From Synechococcus sp. MW101C3 (GTDB taxonomy: Bacteria; Cyanobacteriota; Cyanobacteriia; PCC-6307; Cyanobiaceae): DNA of 64,000 bases. The translations under genes and the position numbers were made by a program. The first letter of the stretch is position 1; each line of letters starts with the position of its first letter. The stretch covers positions 124,001-188,000 of the forward strand of contig NZ_NQKX01000007.1 of the NCBI RefSeq assembly GCF_002252635.1, in the 5' to 3' direction. Below the pieces are notes generated by a model that saw only the letters and a list, made by a program, of their open reading frames with translations, did not search any database and was not told where the DNA came from. Positions 54,175-62,787 of this stretch are shown piece by piece.

Positions 54175-54984
54175 TCAGGCCACGCGCTGGAGCAGAAAGC
54201 CTTCGTAGTCGAGGGCCTGAAAGATGCGTGCAGGGTCGCCGAAACCTGCGGCATTCACCAATGCCGTGAGGCGGGCATCGCCGATCGGATGGAGGCCCTG
54301 GGTGAGGGGGGCGATCCGGTCGGCATCCAGTTCGAGGCCGCTCACCCTCTGAAAGCCGAGCCAGGCCTCGGTGATCTGCTCCTGGAGGAGCGGCAGGGCC
54401 GGCCGCATCAGATCCACCAGCACCAGTTGGCCGCCGGGCCGCAGACAGCGGGCCAAGGCACTCAGGAACGCCAGCTTGGTGCCGTCGTCTGGGAGCGACT
54501 GGAGCACGAGCACGGAAAGAGCGCCGGCGAACCCCTGCTCGTTCGTGAGCGCCTCTGCCGTGGTTTGCAGCCAGCGGATCGGGGCAGCCTCGCCGAGGCG
54601 TTGCCTTGCGGCGGCGAGCATGGCCGCTGAAGGGTCGATCGCCGTGAGTTGCCAATCGGGGCGTTGAGCAACGGCTTCCACCAGCTCAGCCCCCGTGCCG
54701 CATCCGGCCACCAGCACCTCGGCGCCCTCAGGAGCGGCGAGCGGGGAAGCGGCAAGCAAGGCCACAGCCAAGCGTGCCAGGCTGGCGTAGCCCGGGATCA
54801 ACCGCTGCACCACCAGGTCGTAACCCTCGGGTTCGAGCGGATCGATCAGAGGAGAAACTTCAGCTGACGCCAAGGCCCAGGATCCGTTGTCAGCGATGCT
54901 AGGCGGCACCGCGGGCTGGGCAGCCCATTGGCAATCCCGCGACAGCGACGCCGAGCCTGGGGAATGGGCCAACAAGCGTTGCAT
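54175..54984 (-). CDS. Class I SAM-dependent methyltransferase
   Basis: A methyltransferase of about 269 residues from ATG at 54984; GTG at 54909 or TTG at 54870 would remove a non-conserved N-terminus and give about 245 or 231 residues. SAM-binding motif I is EVLVAGCGTGAE (about 88-99), followed by the acidic loop residue in TAIDPSAAM and a motif II-like LRPGGQLVLVD. The substrate (tRNA, lipid or natural product) cannot be told. It diverges from the ferredoxin gene; its 3' side is a 157-bp gap with nothing recognisable. Confidence 0.8.
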   Translation of the reverse strand: MQRLLAHSPGSASLSRDCQWAAQPAVPPSIADNGSWALASAEVSPLIDPLEPEGYDLVVQRLIPGYASLARLAVALLAASPLAAPEGAEVLVAGCGTGAELVEAVAQRPDWQLTAIDPSAAMLAAARQRLGEAAPIRWLQTTAEALTNEQGFAGALSVLVLQSLPDDGTKLAFLSALARCLRPGGQLVLVDLMRPALPLLQEQITEAWLGFQRVSGLELDADRIAPLTQGLHPIGDARLTALVNAAGFGDPARIFQALDYEGFLLQRVA

Positions 54985-55044
54985 TCACGGGCAAGGGCCA
55001 CCGCCTGCAGGTAGGTTGGTCGGCGCCCAGACTCCCTCCCTGCC

Positions 55045-55407
55045 GTGCCCACGATCCGGTTCGAAAACGAAGGCCAGAACGTCGGTTGCATCGAGGGGGC
55101 GAACCTCCGCAAGGCGGCACTCGACGCTGGCATCAACCCCTACAAAGGGTTGAACAACCTCAACAACTGCGGGGGCCTGGGCCAGTGCGGCACCTGCGTC
55201 GTCGAGGTGCTGGAGGGCGAGCGCAACCTCTCCCCCCGCAGCGACGTCGAACAGGTGTACCTCTCCGATCGTCCGGCCAACTACCGCCTGAGCTGCCGCA
55301 CCAGCGTCACGGGGGATGTCACCATCCGCACCCGTCCGGATGCCGCCGTCGGCAAGGGCTCCAACAGTCTGGTTGGTGCGCTCAAGGCCCTCGTCGGCAT
55401 GAAGTGA
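55045..55407 (+). CDS. Plant-type-like 2Fe-2S ferredoxin with C-x5-C spacing (Slr0148-like)
   Basis: A 120-residue electron carrier. Cluster Cys are at 42, 48, 51 and 84: C-x5-C-x2-C ... C. Standard photosynthetic ferredoxins have C-x4-C-x2-C, so this is a different class; it resembles Synechocystis Slr0148, which I recall as part of a photosystem-II-related gene group. Start is GTG at 55045 and the C-terminus is Gly/Lys-rich. The ArsC/Spx-like gene overlaps its stop (GTGA), suggesting they function together. Redox potential and partners unknown. Confidence 0.85.
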   Translation: MPTIRFENEGQNVGCIEGANLRKAALDAGINPYKGLNNLNNCGGLGQCGTCVVEVLEGERNLSPRSDVEQVYLSDRPANYRLSCRTSVTGDVTIRTRPDAAVGKGSNSLVGALKALVGMK

Positions 55408-55781
55408 GCGTGGGCCTGAGGGTCTACAGCTACGCCGCCTGCTCCACCTGCAGAAAAGCCCTGCGCTGGCTGCAGGAGCAGGGCCTCGACGCCGAGGTGA
55501 TTGACATCACCCTTCATCCTCCTTCCTTGGAGGAGTTGCGCCTGGCCCTCGCCCAGCTCGAACGCCGCCGCTTGTTCAACACCAGCGGCGTCAGCTACCG
55601 CGCCCTGGGCTCCGCCGTGGTGAAAGCCATGGACGACGAAGCCGCGTTGGCCGCACTGGCCTCTGACGGGAAGCTGATCAAGCGGCCCTTCCTGATCAGC
55701 GCCAGCGGCACCGTGCTCACGGGCTTTGATCCCCAGCAGTGGCAGACGCTGCTTCGACCGGAGGCACCGGCTCCACCGTGA
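55404..55781 (+). CDS. ArsC/Spx-like (thioredoxin fold) protein
   Basis: A 125-residue ArsC-family protein from GTG at 55404, overlapping the ferredoxin stop. The N-terminal CSTC (Cys 13 and 16) sits in YAACSTCRKALRWLQ, as in Spx/MgsR and the YffB group, and the C-terminal LIKRPFLIS matches the Arg/Pro stretch of ArsC enzymes. Arsenate reductases and Spx regulators cannot be separated by motif alone, but a CxxC pair without the other ArsC residues favours a redox or regulatory role. Its 3' end overlaps the convergent membrane-protein gene by 65 bp. Confidence 0.82.
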   Translation: MSVGLRVYSYAACSTCRKALRWLQEQGLDAEVIDITLHPPSLEELRLALAQLERRRLFNTSGVSYRALGSAVVKAMDDEAALAALASDGKLIKRPFLISASGTVLTGFDPQQWQTLLRPEAPAPP

Positions 55782-57231
55782 GCTGATCGAGCTCGCGGAT
55801 CAGGGCATCGATGCCGCTGCGGTTGATCTGGCCCAGATAGGTGAGCTTGAGCTCCTCAAGCAGCGAGCACAACAGGTGCTGACTGCGCGTCACGGCGGGG
55901 CCCGATTCGAGGCTGCCGGCCAGCTCTTCCCAGAAACGGTCGAGGGAGCGCTGCATCAGGTCGATCTGGCGGTCGTCCGGGTACTCCAGCCGCCGGCCGG
56001 CATTGCGGGACAGCTCCAGGAGGCTGTCCACCATGCCGGCGGACAGCTGGCGGGCGAGCTCCTGCTCCACCTGCAGCAGCGGCTGAAGCTGGCGCAGCGC
56101 CTGAGGCACCACGGTCTGCTGCAGGCTCTGCTGAAGGATGTGGCTCAGCAGGGCTCGCAGTTCCGGCGCCAGCCGCGGCATCACGTCGTTGAGCAGCAGG
56201 GGGCCCCAGATGCGCAACAGCTCCACCAGCTCACGCTCCTCGTTGATCGTCACGGTCTGGTGGCTGCGCAGGGCCCGGATGCGCCGGGGCCAGTGGGGGG
56301 AACGGATCAGTCCCTGAGCCCCATCCACCAGCTGCAGGGCCAGCACCTCGAACAGCTCCACGGCCAGCAGCGACACCACTCCCCGGCTCACCACCGCGCG
56401 CAGCGGCTCGAAGTTGACGAGGCCGCTCACCTGCAGCCGCTCCACCACGGGAACCAGGCGCAGCCAGCGCCAGAAGGGGAGCAGCAGTGGCAGATCGGTC
56501 CAGCGGCGCAGCAGCGCTCCCCCCCAGCTCAGCCCGGGGATGCGCCGCCGCAGCCGGGCGGCGCGCAAGAGAATGTCGAGCAGAAAGACGCTCTGGAACG
56601 CCAGCAGATCCAGTCGCCAGAAGTGGTCGGTCGGGCGGCCGTTCTCATCGATTGATCGCCAGTAGTTGGTGGACACCAGCGGCAGCACCTGCTGCTGCCA
56701 GAAGCGGCGCTCCGTTTCCCAGGGGTGCTGGCGCAGCCATGCATCGCTCAGCAGCCTCTCGGCAGAGCCTTTGGCGGAATCCAGGTCAGCCTGCTGGCGC
56801 AGGCGGTTCTTGATCTTCTCCAGCGTGCCCGCCCCCACCGAAGCCAGGAACGGGTTGTCGTCGATCATCTGCTGGGTGAGCTCCACCTGCCGACGACGCA
56901 GCTCCGGCGCGCTCTCACCCGCGGAAAGGGCACGATCGAGCTGCTCGAACGCGGCCAGGTAGGCCTGGGTTTCCCGGTGCGGTTCGATGCCCTTCACCGG
57001 GTCGTAGAGGGGGGTGATGTCGGGCAGCAACGGCAGCGGCAGGACCACCGGCAGCGAAGGCAGCGGATAGAGGTTCCGCTGCAGCCAGAAGGTGCGCAGC
57101 GGCACGTAGGTGAGGTCGAAGCAGACCCACAGCAGATTGAAGCTGGCCCAGACCGCCACGAAACGGTCCCAGCGGCGCGCCAACGCATTGCTGGCAAAAG
57201 GCCGGATCGCATGCCAGCGGGGGCGGACCAT
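55717..57231 (-). CDS. Large membrane protein of unknown function
   Basis: About 504 residues (ATG at 57231; another Met two codons earlier at 57237). It begins with a short n-region and a hydrophobic helix (about 24-50, FVAVWASFNLLWVCFDLTYVPL), then a soluble part, and further hydrophobic stretches near 215-230, 255-270 and 300-325. The C-terminal half is helical and amphipathic (HILQQSLQQTVVPQALRQL). No named domain is visible. It looks like a conserved cyanobacterial membrane protein; function unknown. It converges on the ArsC-like gene. Confidence 0.7.
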   Translation of the reverse strand: MVRPRWHAIRPFASNALARRWDRFVAVWASFNLLWVCFDLTYVPLRTFWLQRNLYPLPSLPVVLPLPLLPDITPLYDPVKGIEPHRETQAYLAAFEQLDRALSAGESAPELRRRQVELTQQMIDDNPFLASVGAGTLEKIKNRLRQQADLDSAKGSAERLLSDAWLRQHPWETERRFWQQQVLPLVSTNYWRSIDENGRPTDHFWRLDLLAFQSVFLLDILLRAARLRRRIPGLSWGGALLRRWTDLPLLLPFWRWLRLVPVVERLQVSGLVNFEPLRAVVSRGVVSLLAVELFEVLALQLVDGAQGLIRSPHWPRRIRALRSHQTVTINEERELVELLRIWGPLLLNDVMPRLAPELRALLSHILQQSLQQTVVPQALRQLQPLLQVEQELARQLSAGMVDSLLELSRNAGRRLEYPDDRQIDLMQRSLDRFWEELAGSLESGPAVTRSQHLLCSLLEELKLTYLGQINRSGIDALIRELDQLTVEPVPPVEAASATAGDQSP

Positions 57232-57345
57232 GAACACCGAGCGGTTCGGTCAGGGTAGGAACGCGAGGGAACATGGCTGGGCGCTTAAGGTTTCAAGTCG
57301 GCCACTTCGCGCCTCCGGCGCCCGCCCTCCGCTGCCCGAACTCTC

Positions 57346-58176
57346 TTGACCACTGAGGATCTGCCAAGGCCTCCAGAAGCGCCCACGAACCCCGAGCAGC
57401 CTTCCCCTCCGCCGAAGGGCCATCGCGGCGGTGAATCCGAGAGCGCCTGGGCCTTCTGGCGCAGCGTCCTGATCACCCTGCTGGTGGCGCTGGGCATCCG
57501 CCAGTTTCTGATGGAGGCCCGCTTCATCCCCTCGGGCTCGATGTTGCCGGGGCTGCAGATCAACGACCGGCTGCTGGTGGAAAAGCTGTCGCTGCGGAAC
57601 CGCGAGCCACGCCGGGGCGAAATCCTGGTGTTCAACTCCCCGTTCCATTTCGATCCGGCTCTGCGAAAGGATCGCAACAGCGGTCCGCTGCGCTGCCTGC
57701 TGGTGAACATTCCACTGGTGGGCTCACTGCCGGGCCTTCAGGAACCGGCCTGCGATGCCTACATCAAGCGCGTGGTGGCCCTGCCGGGCGAGCGCGTGGC
57801 CGTGGATCCCCGCGGGCGGGTGAGCATCAACGGCAAGCTGCTCAATGAGCCATACGTCAAGAATTACTGCCCCGTCGACAGCCAGGGAGCGGGGCCCTGC
57901 CGCACCATCAACACCGTGGTACCGGCCGGTTCGGTGCTGGTGCTGGGCGACAACCGCGCCAACAGCTGGGATGGACGCTTCTGGCCCGGCTCCCCCTTCC
58001 TGCCCCAGAAAGAGGTGATCGGCCGGGCCTTCTACCGGTTCTGGCCGCTGGATCGCCTGGGTGAGCTCGGCGAAAACGACAAGGCCAGTGGTGAATCAGC
58101 GGTTCCGCCGCTGCTCATTCCTGAGGCCCCCGCCACAGATCCGGCAGCACCCCCACCGCCAGCACCCGGCCAGTGA
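57346..58176 (+). CDS. lepB: Signal peptidase I
   Basis: Removes signal peptides from exported proteins. The 276 residues include a Pro-rich cytosolic N-terminus, a membrane segment (about 38-56), the catalytic Ser 65 in IPSGSMLPGL and Lys 141 in YIKRVVALPGE, plus the box D-E region LGDNRANSWDGR. The start is TTG at 57346. The Pro/Ala C-terminal tail overlaps the opposite-strand dihydroorotase-like gene by 62 bp. It probably serves the many exported proteins in this window, such as PetJ and Psb27. Confidence 0.93.
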   Translation: MTTEDLPRPPEAPTNPEQPSPPPKGHRGGESESAWAFWRSVLITLLVALGIRQFLMEARFIPSGSMLPGLQINDRLLVEKLSLRNREPRRGEILVFNSPFHFDPALRKDRNSGPLRCLLVNIPLVGSLPGLQEPACDAYIKRVVALPGERVAVDPRGRVSINGKLLNEPYVKNYCPVDSQGAGPCRTINTVVPAGSVLVLGDNRANSWDGRFWPGSPFLPQKEVIGRAFYRFWPLDRLGELGENDKASGESAVPPLLIPEAPATDPAAPPPPAPGQ

Positions 58177-59386
58177 CAGTTTCACCTTCGAAGGGCTGAT
58201 TTGCCGCACGCGACGCATAGGGATCAGCTGCCTCCGGGGTTGAAGCGGCGGCGGGATCGAACAGCAACCAGCGGCGTGAACCGGGCTCCAGCCTTTCTTC
58301 GTCCAGCCCCAGCAACCTGGCGGGGCCCCAGCAGAGACGCTGCCAGAGCGCAGCAGGCGCCCAACCCTGCTGCACCACCAGCTCCTGCCACAGGGCAGGC
58401 AGCACATGGCGATGACCAGCCAGCCCGGGGCGGCGCTGATCGAGCGGCAGCAGGCGTTCTTCGGCATCAAGCGGCAGGTGATGCACTGCCACCGCTGTGA
58501 GCACCCCGTCGGCAAGGGCCTGGATCAAGGCGTGGCGATCCTCCGGGCTGCCCAGCGAGGGTTCAAGGCGCCAGCCTTCTGCCACCGGATCAAGGCTGCC
58601 GCTGTCCGCCACCAGGTGCCACCAGCAGACGCTCGCCTGCAGCGGCAGCCCGGAGCTGCGCAACAGGGCCACCCCCGCAGCGGTGGAGAGATTCGCCAGC
58701 CGCAGCGGAGCATCGGGCAGGGCGCGGGCCAGCTGCAGCAGGCTCTGCAACGGCAGCGTTTCGCTGAACACGGGATCCGGCGGCCAACCAGCCCGGAGCG
58801 CCTCCACGCTCTCCCGCACGAAACCGCCGAGGGTGAGGTCAGGGTCGCGGGGTGAAAGCAACACGGGCAGAGGCCCCGCCTCCGCCAGCCGCAGCCCGCG
58901 CTCCAGCAACGCCAGGGGCGGCAGGGCGCCGTCTTCGGCCAGGCCGATGGCGCCGACCGCCGCCAGATCACCATGGGGCGCCAGCTCCTGGCCGCGTCCT
59001 CCGCGGCTGAACGCCCCCCAGAGCGGCAGGAGAAAGGGATCTGGGGCCTGCAACTGCAGCCGCTCCGGACGGTCCCGCCAACTGCCGGCCCGGGGGAGCA
59101 AAGCCACGGTGCCATAGCCCGCCGCCGCCGCGGAGGCCACCAGGCTGGCCAGGGTTTCCGCCCGACCAGCGAAGGGCTCCTCCAGGGTGCTGTGGGGATC
59201 CACCAAGGCCGGGGCCAGCAGCCAGTCGTGGGCGACCAGCGGCACGAGACCACGATGCTGCGCCTCGCTGGCGGCGGCCTGATCGAAACCGATCAGCACG
59301 CCATCATCGAGCAGCACATCGCGGTGGCGCAGGGGCTGATCCGGACCGGCCAGCACCTGCACCTGCGACAGGAAGCGGGCCGCCAT
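58115..59386 (-). CDS. Dihydroorotase-like protein without metal ligands (pseudo-PyrC)
   Basis: A 423-residue amidohydrolase-fold protein from ATG at 59386, overlapping the previous stop as TGATG. Overall layout matches dihydroorotase: the N-terminal strand region, DPHSTLEEP in place of DxHxHxREP, and a late ADGVLTAVAVHH in place of DGxID..TDH. Every metal-binding His/Asp seems lost: only one of the first two His remains, the middle ones read LSPRD and ANLST, and the last Asp is gone. Catalysis is therefore unlikely. Such pseudo-dihydroorotases (PyrC' in Pseudomonas) hold aspartate transcarbamoylase together; a similar structural role is inferred. Confidence 0.8.
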   Translation of the reverse strand: MAARFLSQVQVLAGPDQPLRHRDVLLDDGVLIGFDQAAASEAQHRGLVPLVAHDWLLAPALVDPHSTLEEPFAGRAETLASLVASAAAAGYGTVALLPRAGSWRDRPERLQLQAPDPFLLPLWGAFSRGGRGQELAPHGDLAAVGAIGLAEDGALPPLALLERGLRLAEAGPLPVLLSPRDPDLTLGGFVRESVEALRAGWPPDPVFSETLPLQSLLQLARALPDAPLRLANLSTAAGVALLRSSGLPLQASVCWWHLVADSGSLDPVAEGWRLEPSLGSPEDRHALIQALADGVLTAVAVHHLPLDAEERLLPLDQRRPGLAGHRHVLPALWQELVVQQGWAPAALWQRLCWGPARLLGLDEERLEPGSRRWLLFDPAAASTPEAADPYASRAANQPFEGETVTGRVLAVGVLPDLWRGPQE

Positions 59387-60762
59387 CAGAGCGCACCGGC
59401 AGCCGTGCGGTCGATCACACCACCGAGGTGGCTGGTGAGGTTGAGGCTGGATACCACCGGCCAGGCGGAAACAGGGCCGCTGGCCTGGCGGGCGGGGTAA
59501 TCGATGACAGTGACGCCGCCGTTGCCCTGCTTGACCATCCAGATGTCGGCGGGGCTGAGCCCGAGCAAGGCGCAGAGCAGGGTTTTGTTGACGGCATCGT
59601 GGGCCACCACGAGCGCGGTCTCGTCGTCGGCAAGGCTGCGGGCGATCCGCTCCCAGGTGTCGAGCGAACGATCCCAGACCTGCTGAAGATTCTCCCCATC
59701 GGGCATCTGCACGGTGTGGGGCGCCCGCTTCCAGTCGGCCAGCAGCTGGGGCCAACCGGCCTCAATCTCCGCCTCCAGCCTGCCCTCCCACTGGCCGTGG
59801 CCGATCTCCACCAGGCCCTGCAGGCTGGTGAGTGGCACGCCGGGGTGGAGCGCCAGGATCGCTTCGGCGGTCTGGCGTGGCCGCGCCATGGCACTGCTGT
59901 AGGCCCGCTGGATCGGCAGCTCGGCCAGGAAACGGCCGGCGGCGGCGGCCTGCTCCTGGCCATGGCCGTTGAGCGGAATGTCGATCTGTCCCTGGAAGCG
60001 CCCCTGGCGGTTCCAGTCGGTTTCGCCGTGGCGCACGAGCAGCAGGCGGGGCCCCTCCCCCTTCGGTGGCACCGGCACACCCAGATGGGCGGTGCCATTG
60101 AGCGATTCGATCTGCACCTCCACGGTGTGATCGGGGCGTCGGCGCAGATTCAGCACCGAGAGGGAGGCGTTATCCACGCGCAGCCGCTGAAAGTCGCTGG
60201 CGGGCAGACCGAGTGCCGCCAGCAGCAGACAGCGCAGGATGGCGTTGTGGGCCACCACGAGCACCGACACGGGCCCATCAGCCGAAGACGTTTCGGCCGC
60301 AGGGTCTGTCACCGGCAGATGGCGCTCCAGCAGGCGTTCGAGGAAATCGGCGGCCTGGTGCCTGAGTTCGGGTACCGGCCGGTAGGGCTGGCCGTGGCGG
60401 GTCAGTTCGAGGGTGTGGGGGGCCTGGCGCCAGAGCGCGTAGTCGGCAGGAAACCGGTCGCGGATCTCGCGGCTCAGCAGACCGCTCCAGGGGCCCAGAT
60501 CCACCTCCAGCAGACCGCTGTCCGCCTCGGCGCGCTGTCCGCCGCCATGGGCTTCCAGCAGGGCGGCGGCCGTGGCGCTGGCGCGGCTGAGCGGCGAGGT
60601 GTAAGAGGCGGCGATGTCAAGCCCGCGCAGAGCCTCACCGGTGGCGGTGGCCTGACGCACGCCTTCGCTCGTGAGGGTGGAAAGGTCGTCGCGCCCCTGC
60701 ACCCGATGCTCGGTGTTGAAGCTGCTCAGCCCGTGACGGACCAGAAGAAGCCGGAGGGGCAC
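59386..60762 (-). CDS. Two-domain histidine phosphatase (phosphoglycerate-mutase-like)
   Basis: A 458-residue protein from GTG at 60762, which gives the classic LLLVRHG start; an ATG at 60843 would overlap the divergent CPBP gene. It contains two complete histidine-phosphatase domains: the first with RHG at 9-11 (about 1-200), the second with LLLVRHGETDWN (about 240-251) and a VVAHDAV late motif. Both catalytic His are present in each half (HN in VVAHNAI, HD in VVAHDAV), so both look active. Tandem members occur in cyanobacteria as phosphoglycerate-mutase-like proteins of uncertain substrate. Confidence 0.83.
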   Translation of the reverse strand: MPLRLLLVRHGLSSFNTEHRVQGRDDLSTLTSEGVRQATATGEALRGLDIAASYTSPLSRASATAAALLEAHGGGQRAEADSGLLEVDLGPWSGLLSREIRDRFPADYALWRQAPHTLELTRHGQPYRPVPELRHQAADFLERLLERHLPVTDPAAETSSADGPVSVLVVAHNAILRCLLLAALGLPASDFQRLRVDNASLSVLNLRRRPDHTVEVQIESLNGTAHLGVPVPPKGEGPRLLLVRHGETDWNRQGRFQGQIDIPLNGHGQEQAAAAGRFLAELPIQRAYSSAMARPRQTAEAILALHPGVPLTSLQGLVEIGHGQWEGRLEAEIEAGWPQLLADWKRAPHTVQMPDGENLQQVWDRSLDTWERIARSLADDETALVVAHDAVNKTLLCALLGLSPADIWMVKQGNGGVTVIDYPARQASGPVSAWPVVSSLNLTSHLGGVIDRTAAGAL

Positions 60763-60791
60763 AGGGATGGAGCCGCAAGCGAGGCCATCGT

Positions 60792-62261
60792 ATGGGAGGG
60801 CTTCAGGGCACAATCGATGCAAAGACGGGACGTGTTGTGACAACGGCAGGCCCGAGACAACGCATCCCCCCCTGGAAAACGGCGCTGGCCTTCGTCAGCC
60901 TGGCCCTCAGCCTGCTGCTCTGGGTCAATGGCCTGGTGGCAAGCCTCACCCGTCCATCGGTAGGCAACGATCTCGGCCGGCGCCAGCTTGAGTTGGCCGC
61001 GCTGGCGGCGCCCCAACTGCCCCCCAGCTGGCGTGCCGCCGTGGTGGGCCAGGAGCCGGAAGCCTCACTGCTGGCTGAACTGCAGCGCCAGGCCCAGCTG
61101 CCGCCCCTGCCGGACAGCGCCGAAAACGATCAGGACCCCGAGTTTGCCCGCGTCCAGCAGCGCTCCACCCTGTTGACCCGGGCGCTGCTGCTGATCCGTG
61201 CGGGCACTCCCGAGGAAGCCCGCCCCCTGCTGGAGCGGCTCGATGACGGCACCGACCCTGGCCAGAGCGCCCTGATCCGGAGCCTGTTGGCGGGCAGCCC
61301 AAGGGCCGGCGTCGACCCGGTGGCCGCTGCTCGACCGCTGGAGAACCCGCTTCAGCGGCGCCTCACCTGCCAGGCACTGGGCGGGTCTGCGGACCGCTGC
61401 GCCCTGCCTGCAGAAGAGCGCCGGGCCAAGGCCCAGCTGCTGGCGGCGAACGCGCTGCCGGCCCTGGCCCTGCTGGCCGGCCTGGCCCTGCTGGTGCGAG
61501 CGGCCTGGGTGCGCGTGAGAACCAAACCGAGCCCGCTGCCGCCGCTGGTGGGACCGGAGCTGGGGGCGGTGGATCTGATCCTGCTGATCTCGGGCGGCTT
61601 CGTGCTGCTGGGTGAAGTGCTCACGCCGGTGCTGGTGAGCCCGGTGCTGAAGCAGTTGCTCGACGGGCTGCAGGTGGAACCCTCCCTGGCGAAAGGCCTC
61701 ACCGTGGTGGCGCTCTACCTCGGCCTCATCGCCGCTCCGCTGGCGATCCTGCTGCTGATGCTGCCCAAGGCCGGCCCCGAGGGGGGGTGGCTGCAGTTCC
61801 GCTGGCGGCCGCTGGCGCCCACTTTGGGTAGGTCGTTTCAGTATTTTCTGATGGTGCTGCCGCTGGTGAGCTTCGCCGGCTGGCTGCAGCAGCAGATCTG
61901 GCCGGATCCCGGTGGCAGCAATCCGCTGCTGGAGATGGTGCTGAACAACCGCAGCAGCCTCGGCCTGCTGTGTTTCGCCTTCACCGCCGTTGTGCTGGCT
62001 CCTCTGTTCGAGGAAGTGATCTTTCGTGGTGTGCTGCTGCCGGTGGTGGCCCGCGACCTTGGACCCAGCTGGGGAGTGGTGATCAGTGCCACCATCTTCG
62101 CGGTGGCGCACCTGAGTCTTGGGGAGCTTCCCGCCCTGTTCGTGCTGGGCCTGGCCCTGGGCTGGCTGCGGCTCAACAGCGGCCGGTTGAGTGCAAGTGT
62201 GTGGCTGCATTCCCTCTGGAACGGCTTCACCTTCACCAACCTGCTTCTGCTGGGAAGCTGA
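60792..62261 (+). CDS. CPBP-family intramembrane metalloprotease
   Basis: A 489-residue membrane protein with a single N-terminal helix (about 30-50), a soluble helical part (about 60-215), then several membrane segments. The CPBP/CAAX-protease motifs are complete: EEVIFRG with E407/E408 and R412, and H440 in VAHLSLGEL, near a third hydrophobic helix. Relatives cleave prenylated proteins or act in bacteriocin self-immunity and in chloroplast-related roles; target unknown. The start may instead be GTG at 60837. It diverges from the phosphatase gene. Confidence 0.88.
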   Translation: MGGLQGTIDAKTGRVVTTAGPRQRIPPWKTALAFVSLALSLLLWVNGLVASLTRPSVGNDLGRRQLELAALAAPQLPPSWRAAVVGQEPEASLLAELQRQAQLPPLPDSAENDQDPEFARVQQRSTLLTRALLLIRAGTPEEARPLLERLDDGTDPGQSALIRSLLAGSPRAGVDPVAAARPLENPLQRRLTCQALGGSADRCALPAEERRAKAQLLAANALPALALLAGLALLVRAAWVRVRTKPSPLPPLVGPELGAVDLILLISGGFVLLGEVLTPVLVSPVLKQLLDGLQVEPSLAKGLTVVALYLGLIAAPLAILLLMLPKAGPEGGWLQFRWRPLAPTLGRSFQYFLMVLPLVSFAGWLQQQIWPDPGGSNPLLEMVLNNRSSLGLLCFAFTAVVLAPLFEEVIFRGVLLPVVARDLGPSWGVVISATIFAVAHLSLGELPALFVLGLALGWLRLNSGRLSASVWLHSLWNGFTFTNLLLLGS

Positions 62262-62318
62262 CGTCGCCTTGCTGAGCCTGCGCACGCATGGTTCACTGGC
62301 GGATCGAGGCACATTCCC

Positions 62319-62786
62319 GTGGTCGCTGTCCCTTCAGCCGCACCTGCTGCAGCGCCCTCCCTTCACCGGCGCTCCTTCGCCGTCATCCACGGTTCTCTGT
62401 CGTCGCGCAAGGTTGCGCGACAAGCTCCAGTTCTCGCCGTGCTTCACAAGGCTGCTGATGGTCTCCTGATCGCCCTTGGCGGCTCGATGATCGGTCTGGC
62501 AGCCCTCACGGTCCACTGGCAGAGCCAATGGACCAGGAGCTACCAGGAATTGGAGTCGTCCCAGGTGCTTGAGCACCGCCTGCAGGAATCGGTGGCCCAG
62601 TTGGAGCGCCATCACCTGACGGCGGCTCGGCGGCCCGGTCAGTTGATCCCGACGAGCATCCGCCAACTCGTTTATCTACCCTCGCCATCGGATCACCACA
62701 AGGCCGCTGCGCAACTCCCCCTGCTCGGCCAGGTGAACGCCACCATGCTCGACGTCAGCCAGCGCACCGTTCGTCCTGGTTACTGA
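62319..62786 (+). CDS. FtsL-like single-pass membrane protein before ftsI
   Basis: About 155 residues from GTG at 62319. A basic Ala/Ser-rich cytoplasmic N-terminus (about 1-45) precedes one membrane helix (about 48-66, GLLIALGGSMIGLAALTV), followed by a coiled-coil-capable stretch (WTRSYQELESSQVLEHRLQESVAQLERHHL). This topology, and its position one base before ftsI, fit FtsL of the divisome. FtsL sequences are hard to recognise; the call rests on topology and context. The C-terminal 40 residues are less regular. Confidence 0.6.
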   Translation: MVAVPSAAPAAAPSLHRRSFAVIHGSLSSRKVARQAPVLAVLHKAADGLLIALGGSMIGLAALTVHWQSQWTRSYQELESSQVLEHRLQESVAQLERHHLTAARRPGQLIPTSIRQLVYLPSPSDHHKAAAQLPLLGQVNATMLDVSQRTVRPGY

Positions 62787-62787
62787 G

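Noticed and set aside
59387-59755. Longer frame upstream of the dihydroorotase-like protein
   Set aside because: It lies inside the histidine phosphatase gene in another frame; ATG at 59386 overlaps the upstream stop neatly.
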